Below, one piece after another: positions 33,975 through 42,825 of a DNA stretch of 64,000 nt (within the stretch, counting starts at the first letter, position 1; each line of letters starts with the position of its first letter). Origin of the DNA: an uncultured Draconibacterium sp. (GTDB lineage: Bacteria > Bacteroidota > Bacteroidia > Bacteroidales > Prolixibacteraceae). The stretch lies in assembly GCF_963676735.1 (NCBI RefSeq), contig NZ_OY781464.1:2513001-2577000 (forward strand). Reading direction: 5' to 3'. The translations under genes were made by a program, and so were the position numbers. The notes under the pieces are model-generated. The model did no database searches, was not told the DNA's origin, and was given only the letters and a program-made list of their open reading frames with translations.

Positions 33975-36203
33975 TCAGTACAAGAGAGTTACGTTGCCTT
34001 TTTGGCTGTGTGAGATTCCCCGAAAATCGTTAAATTCGATAACCCAGGTATACACGCCGGAGGGTGCAGGATTTCCGTTTTTCATTTTTCCATCCCAGCC
34101 TCTCTGCTGGCTGTTCGATTCAAAAACAACTTCGCCCCAGCGATTAAATACCAGCAGCTGATAGCCGTCGTCGGACACGCCATCGGCATACACCCGAAAT
34201 TCCCGATCTTCTTCTAACGCGGCATTGGGCGAGAAGGCATTTGGCGGGAACAGCTTATCGAAGGCTACGCTAACTTGTTTTACCAGGCTGTCGGTACAGG
34301 CAAAGCTGTTACTCACTTCAAGGCTTATGGGGTAAATACCCATGGCACTGTAACGGTGAGTCGGTTCTTTTTCTTCAGAAAAGGTACTGTCGCCAAAGTC
34401 CCAAAAATAGAACATGGCTGCATGGCTGGTGTTGGTAAAGTATACTTCGGGATTGGTAATCAATACTTCTTGCGGATTAAAATTAAAATCGGCGTGCGGA
34501 ACCGGGTACACCTTAATCATCGAATCGTAGACGGCTGTATTTTCGCAGGCATTTACATCAAGTACAGTTAGGCTAATTGAAAAAGGCTTAAGCTCGTCGC
34601 CTGAATTAATAAATGTATGCCCGGGATTTTCCTCGTTGGAGGTGCTACCATCATCAAAATTCCACAGGTAACTTTGGGCCGGTTTGTTTGTAGCTGCCTC
34701 AAAGGTAGCAGAAAGTGGCGAACATCCTTCGGGCTTTTCAGCCGACACCAATATATCGGGTTTTACTTTTACCTCCATCATGGCCGACTCATCAACACAC
34801 CCTTTCTCGTTAACTTTTAGGGCAACGCTGCGCTCAACATCCTCAAATCCCAATGGAATAAGTACACTGTCGACACCTACGCCTGCCTGAAAAACCTGTT
34901 TGTTGTAATACCATGTAAACTCGGTTTCTTCAACAATAGTACCGGTAAAAGCAAGCTGCAGATTATAACCATAACATTCGGTTGAATCGAGGTCGAACAC
35001 GGCCTGTGGCTGGTTGTGAAATTCGAAAAATATCGTATCCGCATACGGACAACCGGCGTCATCGATGGTATTTAACAGAAAAGAATAAACGCCATATTCT
35101 TCAACGCTTATTGTTGGCTGAAGCGTTAAGCTGTCGGCAACCTGAACGATGGACTCAAAAGGAATGAGCTCAACCAATGGCTTTTCATCCCCAATAAAAA
35201 TTAAATCCACGGTGGCAGTTTTTGTTCCACAAAATAATGTTTGAACACGGTTGTAATCCAATTTCGGATGTTTGGTATCACGCACATCAACATAGGCGAC
35301 TGCCGAAAGTTTTGGTTCCAGCTCTCCCGCCATCCCGCCAAACTCAACAATATATCCCTGTGGGGTATAATCGGCCGAATTTGAGCCCGCATTGGGTAAG
35401 TCGTTCCAGTATCCGGGATCGACACTATATAAGATATGTGCATAGTCCTCGTCGCCCATATTATTTGGTTCGTCGCTTCGCCAATTGGAGTATTCGCCGT
35501 TAACCGGCCCCCCTCCCGACTGACCATTCCAGAATATGACATCATCATCTGGACCTTCCACCCATTTCCACACACCTTCCTGATCCCGATCGGATCCTCC
35601 AATCCATCCAGTACCTTTTGTTTTTGAATAAATAAAATTTTGTTCTTGCTGAGAGCGAATAGTAGCGAGGTAGCCTTTTAATCCGTAGTAGGTCATGCTG
35701 GCTGCTTTAGCCCGGGCAGCTGTCCAGGTAATAGCCAACTGATCGTGATATTGGTAAAAATGGCCTGTAAAAGGCAAGTAGTCAGCATCCAAAAGACTTA
35801 TCGAAAACACTCGTTCTCCGGGAGTTTTGGTTTGCCCTATATTTTGATAATAAACATTAGCCACTGCCTCCTGGTATTGGTCGGCTGTACCGGCTCCGCT
35901 AATTTCCAGTACCCCCGAATTTTCATTCCATTTATAGCTTAGCGATCCGATTTGTTCGTAAACCAGCAAATCTTCTCCTTTTTTATACTGAATTATAGAG
36001 ACTTTCATGCCGTCGTTTTGATCGGCCGCCTGGTAGTTATTTATCGAAACCATTGGAGCTACAGAGACCGGATCTTCGCAATATTCGATGGGCTCATCCA
36101 GATGATTTTCAATAACCGGCACATTATTTTGCGCATATAAAAAACCGGCCCTTCCAACAATACAAAAAAATGCAATAAGAAAAACCGGTTTAATTTTATA
36201 CAT
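33975..36203 (-). CDS. Secreted C-type-lectin/PKD protein with type B T9SS sorting domain
   Basis: 742 residues. A signal peptide (about 1-25) and an N-terminal beta region are followed by a C-type lectin domain at about 150-290 (WTAARAKAASMTYYGLKGYLATI ... WIGGSDRDQEGVWKW ... SNWRSDEPNN). Ig/PKD-type domains come next (YLWNFDDGSTSNEENPGH; FYFWDFGDSTFSEEKEPTH). The last 90 residues match the gliding-motility-associated type B sorting domain (PNAFSPN ... VFNRWGEVVFES ... GWDGK ... PSGVYTWVIEF). The protein should be exported by type IX secretion and fixed at the surface. The lectin EPN triplet is usually linked to mannose-type sugars; the ligand here is unknown. Confidence 0.9.
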   Translation of the reverse strand: MYKIKPVFLIAFFCIVGRAGFLYAQNNVPVIENHLDEPIEYCEDPVSVAPMVSINNYQAADQNDGMKVSIIQYKKGEDLLVYEQIGSLSYKWNENSGVLEISGAGTADQYQEAVANVYYQNIGQTKTPGERVFSISLLDADYLPFTGHFYQYHDQLAITWTAARAKAASMTYYGLKGYLATIRSQQEQNFIYSKTKGTGWIGGSDRDQEGVWKWVEGPDDDVIFWNGQSGGGPVNGEYSNWRSDEPNNMGDEDYAHILYSVDPGYWNDLPNAGSNSADYTPQGYIVEFGGMAGELEPKLSAVAYVDVRDTKHPKLDYNRVQTLFCGTKTATVDLIFIGDEKPLVELIPFESIVQVADSLTLQPTISVEEYGVYSFLLNTIDDAGCPYADTIFFEFHNQPQAVFDLDSTECYGYNLQLAFTGTIVEETEFTWYYNKQVFQAGVGVDSVLIPLGFEDVERSVALKVNEKGCVDESAMMEVKVKPDILVSAEKPEGCSPLSATFEAATNKPAQSYLWNFDDGSTSNEENPGHTFINSGDELKPFSISLTVLDVNACENTAVYDSMIKVYPVPHADFNFNPQEVLITNPEVYFTNTSHAAMFYFWDFGDSTFSEEKEPTHRYSAMGIYPISLEVSNSFACTDSLVKQVSVAFDKLFPPNAFSPNAALEEDREFRVYADGVSDDGYQLLVFNRWGEVVFESNSQQRGWDGKMKNGNPAPSGVYTWVIEFNDFRGISHSQKGNVTLLY

Positions 36204-36215
36204 AGCTTTTGCGGC

Positions 36216-37205
36216 TTACTTCCTGTTGGAAAAATATTTCATGAATTGTGAGCGCTCGTACATAAACGGATCGGGAATATTTTTATAGGAAAGTCGGCCT
36301 CTGAAATCGTCGATTGATTTAAAGTTCCATTTTTGCATAAAAGTGCTTAGTTCCTTCAATATTTCGCCAACTACCGGGGTACCGTTAAGGTATAAGGTAG
36401 AACACAATTGTGCCACCTGTGCGCCGGCAAGTAATTGTTTTACCACGGCAGTTCCGTCGTGAATACCGGTTGATGCTGCAATATCAAGTTGTGTAACCGA
36501 TGATGCTACCATACCTACCCAACGCAGTGAGCGGCGCAAATCGGCAGGAGTACTAAATACTTCAGACGATACCAACTCAAGTGTCTCCAGGTTAATATCG
36601 GGCTCGTAAAAGCGGTTAAACATTACCACACCTTTTGCTCCGTGGGCTTTTAATTTATCGGCCATACCAATAATATTACTGTGGTTTAGCCCAAATTTTA
36701 CCGAAACCGGAATGTTTACTTCCTGTTTTACTTTATCCAGCACATCGAGGTAAAGCTGTTCGATAAGGCCCGGTTTCTCGTGGCGATCGGTTGGTAAATA
36801 AAAAATATTTAACTCGATAGCATCGGCACCGGCTTCTTCAAAATCTTTTGCAAAGCTTGTCCATTCGCTCGACGACACACAATTTACACTGGCAATTATG
36901 GGTACATCAACGGCAGCTTTGGCTGTTTTCACCAATTCCAGGTGGCGGGTTACCGAGTTGTCGCGCAGGTAATTTTTTATATAATCTTCAGCCTCGGGGT
37001 AAGCCATATTTTGCTGATCTTTCTCAAGCATACTGCTTACCTCGTTATTAATTTGCTCTTCAAAAATGGATTTTAATACAATTGCTCCAATTCCGGCATC
37101 GGCAAGTTCCTTAATTTTTTCAACAGAGCTGGTTAATCCGGAGCTGGCTGCAAGCAGTGGGTTTTTAAGCGTTAATCCGAGGTATGTAGTTTCTAAATTT
37201 GCCAT
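36216..37205 (-). CDS. Dihydroorotate-dehydrogenase-like flavoprotein
   Basis: 329 residues with a TIM-barrel flavin fold: LGLTLKNPLLAASSGLTSS at the start, then ASVNCVSSSEW, ELNIFYLP and PVSVKFG. It resembles the class of DHOD-like proteins outside pyrimidine biosynthesis that is common in Bacteroidota. The substrate is unknown. It ends 12 bp upstream of the lectin/PKD gene start on the same strand, but the two seem functionally unrelated. Confidence 0.85.
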   Translation of the reverse strand: MANLETTYLGLTLKNPLLAASSGLTSSVEKIKELADAGIGAIVLKSIFEEQINNEVSSMLEKDQQNMAYPEAEDYIKNYLRDNSVTRHLELVKTAKAAVDVPIIASVNCVSSSEWTSFAKDFEEAGADAIELNIFYLPTDRHEKPGLIEQLYLDVLDKVKQEVNIPVSVKFGLNHSNIIGMADKLKAHGAKGVVMFNRFYEPDINLETLELVSSEVFSTPADLRRSLRWVGMVASSVTQLDIAASTGIHDGTAVVKQLLAGAQVAQLCSTLYLNGTPVVGEILKELSTFMQKWNFKSIDDFRGRLSYKNIPDPFMYERSQFMKYFSNRK

Positions 37206-37300
37206 AATAAAAGTTTTAAGTTAAAAGCTCAGCATTGTTTGTTCGAAAACTGTTAGCTTCTCGCCGCGCTGTTCTTATTTAAAAAATCTGTTTGTTTCAA

Positions 37301-37969
37301 TTAATAATTTCGTGCTCCAAAAATTTTACTGCCTACACGAATCATTGTGCTTCCTTCTTCAACAGCAATCGGATAATCGCCCGACATGCCCATTGATATT
37401 TCTGTAAAAGATTCGGAATCGGAAAAATATCTATTTTTCAGCGAATTAAAAATATTTTTTAACACGCGAAACTCGTTTCTTATCTGATTTTCGTCGTTGG
37501 TATAAGTTGCCATGCCCATAACGCCCACAATAGTTACATGTTGCAATTGCCGTACGGCCTCTGAACTTAAAATCTCGTCGGCTTCCCCGGGCGAAAGACC
37601 AAATTTTGTACTTTCCTGTGCAATATGAAATTGCAACAACACCTTAATTACCCGCTTGTTTTTAACACCTTCTTTATTTATTGTTTTTAAAAGCTTTAAC
37701 GAGTCTACTCCGTGGATAAGTGCAATAAACGGAGCAATATATTTCACCTTATTGTTTTGCGGGTGCCCAATAAAATGCCATTCAATATCTTTTGGAAGCT
37801 CTTCATATTTTTTGCATAAATCCTGCACTTTGTTTTCGCCAAAAATACGATGCCCCACCCGGTAAGCTTGCATTATTTCTTCGTTGGGTTTGGTTTTCGA
37901 TACCGCAACCAGGCGCACGTTATTGGGTAAACTGCTTCGTATTTCTTCAATATTCCTCCCTATATCCAT
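37301..37969 (-). CDS. yggS: YggS-type PLP homeostasis protein
   Basis: 222 residues of the alanine-racemase-fold family that holds free PLP and balances B6 and amino-acid pools. The PLP lysine lies in LVAVSKTKPNEEI, with FGENKVQDL, WHFIGHPQNNK and the C-terminal SMGMSGDYPIAVEEGSTMIRVGSKIFGAR. Full length, no fusion. Confidence 0.95.
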   Translation of the reverse strand: MDIGRNIEEIRSSLPNNVRLVAVSKTKPNEEIMQAYRVGHRIFGENKVQDLCKKYEELPKDIEWHFIGHPQNNKVKYIAPFIALIHGVDSLKLLKTINKEGVKNKRVIKVLLQFHIAQESTKFGLSPGEADEILSSEAVRQLQHVTIVGVMGMATYTNDENQIRNEFRVLKNIFNSLKNRYFSDSESFTEISMGMSGDYPIAVEEGSTMIRVGSKIFGARNY

Positions 37970-38064
37970 CGAATGTGTGAATTTGCTGTAAAAATAGAAA
38001 TAAAGTTGGAATGGTTTTACATATTCCTACTCAATATTGGCTGTGGCGGTACCGGCTATTTTAA

Positions 38065-38072
38065 TATTTTTG
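38065..38072 (+). promoter_or_regulatory. -7 box of the pabB gene
   Basis: TATTTTTG matches TAnnTTTG and ends 9 bp before the ATG at 38082. It therefore excludes the in-frame TTG at 38037 as the start. Confidence 0.45.
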
Positions 38073-38081
38073 CAGCACAAA

Positions 38082-39059
38082 ATGCATAAAAAAGAAAACA
38101 TACGGGTGCAGATGAACGAATTGGGGCGGTTAAACCAAGCCTTCGTTTTTATCATTAATTTTGAGGCCGACCATGCGCTAATTTTTTCGCCCGATGATAG
38201 CTCACAGCTGTTGTGGCAAACCAGGCAAGCAGGCAATTTTGAAACGGCCAAAGTAAAAACCACCACAATGCAATGGGAAATCGATCCGGTTGCTTTTAGT
38301 GCCTATCAACAAGGATTTTCGCGGGTACAGCAACACATACACAACGGCGATACCTATTTGTTAAACTACACCCAACCAACGGCTGTAAAAACCAACCTAT
38401 CGCTTGAAGAAATTTTTCATGAAAGCCAGGCGCGCTATAAAGTGTTGCTAAAAGATAGATTTGTTTGTTTTTCGCCCGAGATTTTTGTGCAAATTGAGGC
38501 GGGTAAAATTTCGTCGTTCCCGATGAAAGGGACCATGGATGCAACTTTACCAAACGCCAAGGAACACCTGTTAAACGACTCGAAAGAACTGGCCGAACAC
38601 CATACCATTGTTGACCTCATACGTAACGACCTGAGCCTGGTAGCCGAAAATGTTACCGTAGAAAAATTCAGGTACCTGGAGCGTTTGAAAACCAATAGGC
38701 GCGACTTATGGCAGGTTAGCTCGAAAATTAGCGGCCAACTGCCCCAAAACTACAACGAATGTATTGGCGATATTGTATACAAGCTGTTACCGGCGGGCTC
38801 GATATGTGGGGCGCCAAAAAAGAAAACGGTTGAAATTATAAAAGCAACAGAAGGATACAAGCGTGGTTTTTACACCGGTGTTTTTGGTTATTTTGATGGT
38901 AAAAACCTGGACAGCTGTGTTTTGATACGGTACATTGAAAAACAAGAAAACCAGCTGGTATATAAAAGTGGCGGCGGGGTAACTTTTTTAAGCGATGCAA
39001 AAAGTGAATACGAAGAACTGGTGAAAAAAGTTTATGTTCCGCTGAAGGACAAAAGTTGA
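38082..39059 (+). CDS. pabB: Aminodeoxychorismate synthase component I / chorismate-binding enzyme
   Basis: About 325 residues of the anthranilate-synthase component I family. The segments GDTYLLNYTQP, FPMKGTMDA, DLIRNDLS, and LLPAGSICGAPKKKTVEII-like active-site stretches are present, ending in the family's SGGGVTFLSDAKSEYEE. It aminates chorismate for folate synthesis with a glutaminase subunit that is not nearby. It is shorter than full-length PabB at the N-terminus, which is common in Bacteroidota. A PabC-like gene follows 32 bp later and supports the p-aminobenzoate role. Confidence 0.9.
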   Translation: MHKKENIRVQMNELGRLNQAFVFIINFEADHALIFSPDDSSQLLWQTRQAGNFETAKVKTTTMQWEIDPVAFSAYQQGFSRVQQHIHNGDTYLLNYTQPTAVKTNLSLEEIFHESQARYKVLLKDRFVCFSPEIFVQIEAGKISSFPMKGTMDATLPNAKEHLLNDSKELAEHHTIVDLIRNDLSLVAENVTVEKFRYLERLKTNRRDLWQVSSKISGQLPQNYNECIGDIVYKLLPAGSICGAPKKKTVEIIKATEGYKRGFYTGVFGYFDGKNLDSCVLIRYIEKQENQLVYKSGGGVTFLSDAKSEYEELVKKVYVPLKDKS

Positions 39060-39091
39060 AGGGGATGACAAGTACTGACAATTAACGATTT

Positions 39092-39691
39092 ATGGAATTA
39101 CTTGAAACAATAAAATGCAAGGATGGCAGGCTTTTTAACCTCCCCTATCACCAGGCGCGCTTTAATCTGGCCCTAACAAAATTTTTTCCGGGAGTGCCCA
39201 AACCCGAGCTTTCAGAGCTGATTAAAATCCCTGAAAGTTGTGTCTCAGGCTTGTTTAAATGCCGGGTTGTATATTCCGAAAAAATTAACCTGATTGAATT
39301 TTTAGCTCACCAATACCGGCCTGTAAACAGTATCAGGTTAGTTGAAGCCAATAATATTAACTATAGCTGTAAATATGCCAACCGAAATGCGCTTCAGCAA
39401 TTGTTTAGCCAGCGCGGCGGTTGCGACGATATACTGATGGTTAAACAGGGCTGCATTACCGACAGCTTTACTGCAAATCCTGTTTTTTTCGATGGCATAA
39501 AATGGTGGACCCCCGACACCCCATTACTTGCCGGAACACAACGTGCCCGCCTGCTTGCCGAAAATAAAATATCGCTTTGCAGAGTTACCCTTAACAACCT
39601 GCACCGCTTTACAAAAATTGGCTTAATAAATGCCCTCCAGGATATGAGTGACATGCCTGTAATTCCCATCTCGCAACTAAAACACCAGTAA
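39092..39691 (+). CDS. Class IV aminotransferase, PabC-like
   Basis: 199 residues of the class IV PLP fold, to which 4-amino-4-deoxychorismate lyase belongs. The lysine in INYSCKYANRN fits the PLP lysine position; DDILMVKQGCITDSFTANPVFF and TPLLAGTQRARLL are family segments. It is short compared with the usual 240-280 residues, with a reduced N-terminal domain. Together with pabB it would yield p-aminobenzoate. It is the last core-type gene before the recombinase. Confidence 0.82.
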   Translation: MELLETIKCKDGRLFNLPYHQARFNLALTKFFPGVPKPELSELIKIPESCVSGLFKCRVVYSEKINLIEFLAHQYRPVNSIRLVEANNINYSCKYANRNALQQLFSQRGGCDDILMVKQGCITDSFTANPVFFDGIKWWTPDTPLLAGTQRARLLAENKISLCRVTLNNLHRFTKIGLINALQDMSDMPVIPISQLKHQ

Positions 39692-39794
39692 AAAAATAGC
39701 ACAACGTATTTGTTTGGTTACAATGTTTTTGCATTCATTACCATTTTTATTTAACAAAAGTGAGTATATTTAGAGCACCAAAAACAGTAAACCG

Positions 39795-40931
39795 TTGAAT
39801 ACGCGCCCACAAATAATACTGCAAAAAGGAATACACCACGCGCAACAGGTTATTTTTGTTCTTTTTGATTATAATAAAGAATTGAAAAAACACTTACGCG
39901 AGTTAACTCCTGCCATGTGGAGTAAAACCTACAACTGCTGGTACATTAAAGAAAGTGACTTTAATCTGAATTTCTTTTTTGTAAAATTCAGCGAACTGGC
40001 CTACATTGATTATTCGGAGCTAAAGAAACCGCTTAACAAGGTTCTGCAACCAACGGCACGTCGCGACTATACTTACCGCAACAGTATTAAGCTTCCCAAA
40101 CCCTATTCCGATAAATTAATTCAGAAACGGTATAGCGAAAGTACCCAACGCACCTACTCGGCTTATTTTAAGGATTTTCTGCATTTCTTCAGAGATGTTG
40201 ACATTAATGATTTGAGCAAAGACGATATTAATGATTATATGTTAAAACTTGTGGCAGAAGATAAAATATCGGCAAGTGAGCAGAACCAACGCATAAACGC
40301 CATTAAGTTTTATTATGAGAAGATATTGGAGCGAGAGAAGTTTCTTTACCATATTGACAGGCCCAGACGGAGCAGGCAATTGCCTAAAGTTTTGAGCAAA
40401 AGCGAAGTAAAGGAAATTATTAAACAGTGCAACAACTTAAAACACAAATGTATATTATCGTTGATTTATTCGGCTGGCTTACGCCGAAGCGAATTAATTA
40501 ATTTAAAGGTTACAGAGATATACTCGGAGCGCCGATTAATAAAGATTGCTGATGCAAAAGGGAATAAAGACCGGTACACCTTGCTATCTGACGCCCTTTT
40601 AAATATGCTTCGTGATTATTATAAACAATTTCGTCCAAAGTTTTGGCTTTTTGAAGGAAATACAAATGGCTCGCAATACAGTGCCACAAGTATTGCAAAT
40701 ATTTTAAAAGAAGCTGCCCGAAAAGCACGAATCTACCGAAGAGTAACACCACATATGTTACGCCATTCGTTTGCCACACATTTACTGGAGCAAGGCACAG
40801 ATCTAAGGTACATACAGGAACTCTTGGGCCATAGCTCGACAAAAACTACAGAGATTTACACCCATGTAACCAATAAAAATATTAGTAATATTAAAAACCC
40901 GTTGGATGAACTTTTTAACGATTCAACATAA
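39795..40931 (+). CDS. Integron-integrase-like tyrosine recombinase
   Basis: 378 residues. The catalytic set is complete: Arg230 (SAGLRRSE), Lys255 (DAKGNKDR), His320 and Arg323 (HMLRHSFATHLL), His346 (LLGHSS) and Tyr355 (TTEIYTHV). By eye and from memory, residues 113-378 follow IntI1 closely (YSESTQRTY; RPRRSRQLPKVL; C-terminal NPLDEL against SPLDAL). The roughly 30-residue insert that marks integron integrases, between the lysine hairpin and the HxxR motif, is absent. Residues 1-110 form an extra N-terminal region rich in aromatic residues (WSKTYNCWYIKESDF). The start is a TTG at 39795 and is uncertain. The gene points into a cassette-like array whose first site begins 30 bp after the stop. 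Confidence 0.9.
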   Translation: MNTRPQIILQKGIHHAQQVIFVLFDYNKELKKHLRELTPAMWSKTYNCWYIKESDFNLNFFFVKFSELAYIDYSELKKPLNKVLQPTARRDYTYRNSIKLPKPYSDKLIQKRYSESTQRTYSAYFKDFLHFFRDVDINDLSKDDINDYMLKLVAEDKISASEQNQRINAIKFYYEKILEREKFLYHIDRPRRSRQLPKVLSKSEVKEIIKQCNNLKHKCILSLIYSAGLRRSELINLKVTEIYSERRLIKIADAKGNKDRYTLLSDALLNMLRDYYKQFRPKFWLFEGNTNGSQYSATSIANILKEAARKARIYRRVTPHMLRHSFATHLLEQGTDLRYIQELLGHSSTKTTEIYTHVTNKNISNIKNPLDELFNDST

Positions 40932-40960
40932 TATGTGTTCTTTCCACGCCTATTTGGGTG

Positions 40961-41034
40961 TATAACAACAATAAGAAATAACGCTATAAGCGATATAACA
41001 ACAATGATGATACACAGTAGTTAGGTGCAAGGCT
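40961..41034 (+). other. Candidate attI-like integration site
   Basis: Directly 3' of the recombinase lie two copies of TATAACAACAAT (40961-40972 and 40994-41005), 33 bp apart. They are followed by GTTAGGTGCAAGGCT (41020-41034). That last stretch matches the right end of the array repeats (GTTATGGGCAAGGCT at 45169-45183). Direct repeats beside one core-type site resemble the accessory integrase sites of an attI. The function is inferred from position and similarity. Confidence 0.5.
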
Positions 41035-41112
41035 GAAAAATGAACGACAGTGCATATTTGGTGGAATTTTTGTTTTGCCGACCCACAAATAAATTGAAAA
41101 ACCAACGCACCT

Positions 41113-41170
41113 TTGGCACATTTGCAAGCTCCGACACACAGGCTAATGCTTCAGCTTGCAAAAGAGCCAA
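41113..41170. repeat. ACAT/AAGA-loop hairpin, copy 1 (left side of R-M segment)
   Basis: TTGGC-ACAT-TTGCAAGCT (41113-41130) faces AGCTTGCAA-AAGA-GCCAA (41153-41170): five outer and nine inner pairs around an unpaired ACAT/AAGA loop, with a 22-base end loop. It is the first of five relatives, and is preceded by CAACGCAC as in copies 3 and 5. Confidence 0.75.
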
Positions 41171-41219
41171 ATTTTTGCCGACCCACTGTTGATATCTATG
41201 TTGAAATTATTAGGAATAA

Positions 41220-41273
41220 TATATTTGATTCTATCTAAATGTTGACTATTTTTGTCAAAACGATAATTGTCAA
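41220..41273 (+). promoter_or_regulatory. Promoter and possible operator of the R-M operon
   Basis: TATATTTG (41220-41227) is a consensus -7 box. Just after it, TTGAC-N7-GTCAA (41242-41258) is a perfect palindrome, and TTGTCAA occurs again at 41267-41273. The palindrome and repeat lie between the promoter and the regulator's ATG, as for autoregulated R-M controller genes. Binding by the encoded protein is inference. Confidence 0.45.
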
Positions 41274-41275
41274 TA

Positions 41276-41575
41276 ATGAATAATTTTGGACAAAAGCTTA
41301 AATCAATGAGAGAATTGAAAGGAGACCCTTTACGAATTGTTGCTTTTCACCTTGGAGTAGACCAAGCAGTATTAAGTAAAATTGAAAATGGCAAACGTAA
41401 GGCAACGAAAAGACAGGTAGAAATGATTTCTGACTACTTTGAGGTTTCGACAAAGGAACTTATAATTGATTGGTTAAGTGATAAGATTGTTTATGATATT
41501 GAAGACGAAGAATTTGGGTACGAAGCAATAAAAGTTGCAGAAGAAAAAATCAAATATTTGAAATCAAATAGGTGA
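41276..41575 (+). CDS. XRE-type helix-turn-helix regulator, likely R-M controller
   Basis: 99 residues. An HTH of the XRE family (FGQKLKSMRELKGDPLRIVA ... DQAVLSKIENGKRKATKRQVE) is followed by an acidic helical tail. The ATG at 41276 is chosen over the TTG at 41267. The gene ends by overlapping the first possible start of the methyltransferase. C proteins of type II systems have this position and size and delay endonuclease expression on entry to a new host; that role is inferred. The tail is longer than in classical C proteins. Confidence 0.75.
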   Translation: MNNFGQKLKSMRELKGDPLRIVAFHLGVDQAVLSKIENGKRKATKRQVEMISDYFEVSTKELIIDWLSDKIVYDIEDEEFGYEAIKVAEEKIKYLKSNR

Positions 41576-41580
41576 AGACT

Positions 41581-42825
41581 ATGGAATCAACATATAAAAG
41601 AAAATTAAAGGTATTAGACTCCTTTGCAGGTGCAGGAGGATTCAGTCTTGGATTTGAATTAACTGGAAGGTATGAAATAATTGGTGGTATTGAATATGAT
41701 AGTTGGGCTGCTGAAACTTTTCAATTTAATCATAAAAATGCAAAAGTATTAGTTGGAGATATTCAGCAATACTCCGATGATTTTTTGTTAGAAGCATTTC
41801 CCGAAAAGCCTGACGTAATATTAGGGGGACCTCCGTGCCAAGGATTTTCTATCTGTAATAAAAACTCAGGTGACCCGAAAGACCCTAGAAATTCTTTATT
41901 TAATGAATTTATAAGACTTGGTAAAATATTTGACCCAGAAATAATGATAATGGAAAATGTTCCAAATATCATTAAAGCGAGGACTGGTGACAAAAAACTT
42001 GTTATTGAAATAATTAAAGAAGAATTAGAAAAGCTAGGTTACTTTACTTATCATACAATTTTAAGTGCTACAAGCTTTGGCGTTCCTCAGATAAGAAAAA
42101 GGCTGGTTGTAGTTGCCTCAAAAAGCAAACTAAAAAATCCTTTTCCATCTCCAACCCATTCACTAAATGGTGAATCACAGACTTTGTTCAATGGGAGTTT
42201 AAAAAAGTGTCCTACGCTTTGGGATGCGATTTCAGATATGCCAGATATCGAAGCTAGAGAAGGTGCTGAGGAAATGGAATATGAAAATCCACCACAAAAC
42301 AGTTATCAAAAAATGCTCAGAGGTGATTCAAAAAAAGTATATAATAATAAGGCTATGAATCATTCCAAAAGAGTTGTAGAAAGATTTTCATCAATGTCAT
42401 GTGGCGATTCAGTTTCAGATGTTCCTGAACATTTGAAACCATTAAAACGAAATGGAAATGGTGAAATATCAGGGAAGGTTTATGACCAAAATAATAGGAG
42501 AATGCATGCTGATAAACCTTGTCATACAATAGCTGCTTCATTTTATGCTAATTTTGTTCATCCATATAAAAATCGAAATTTTACACCGCGTGAGGGAGCT
42601 AGAGTCCAATCATTTCCTGATTGGTTCGTTTTTAAGGGCAAACCTACTGTGGTAAGTCATAAGTTATTGGAAAGAGAGGGAAGAGCTGAAGAAAAACATC
42701 TTTGTCAATATAATCAAATAGGAAATGCAGTTCCACCATTAATGGCTAAGGCTATTGCTGAAAATATAGATAAACAATTAACATTTCAATTTGCAAAAGA
42801 ATGTATGTACACGGAGACAATTTAG
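41581..42825 (+). CDS. Type II DNA (cytosine-5) methyltransferase
   Basis: 414 residues. Motif I is DSFAGAGGFSLGF, motif IV GGPPCQGFS with catalytic Cys86, motif VI ENV (125-127), motif VIII QIRKRLVVV, and motif X IGNAVPPLMAKAI at the end. A target-recognition region of about 150 residues lies between motifs VIII and IX. It protects host DNA from the nuclease encoded next. A GTG at 41572 would add three residues and overlap the regulator's stop; the ATG is preferred. The endonuclease start lies inside its last codons. Confidence 0.95.
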   Translation: MESTYKRKLKVLDSFAGAGGFSLGFELTGRYEIIGGIEYDSWAAETFQFNHKNAKVLVGDIQQYSDDFLLEAFPEKPDVILGGPPCQGFSICNKNSGDPKDPRNSLFNEFIRLGKIFDPEIMIMENVPNIIKARTGDKKLVIEIIKEELEKLGYFTYHTILSATSFGVPQIRKRLVVVASKSKLKNPFPSPTHSLNGESQTLFNGSLKKCPTLWDAISDMPDIEAREGAEEMEYENPPQNSYQKMLRGDSKKVYNNKAMNHSKRVVERFSSMSCGDSVSDVPEHLKPLKRNGNGEISGKVYDQNNRRMHADKPCHTIAASFYANFVHPYKNRNFTPREGARVQSFPDWFVFKGKPTVVSHKLLEREGRAEEKHLCQYNQIGNAVPPLMAKAIAENIDKQLTFQFAKECMYTETI

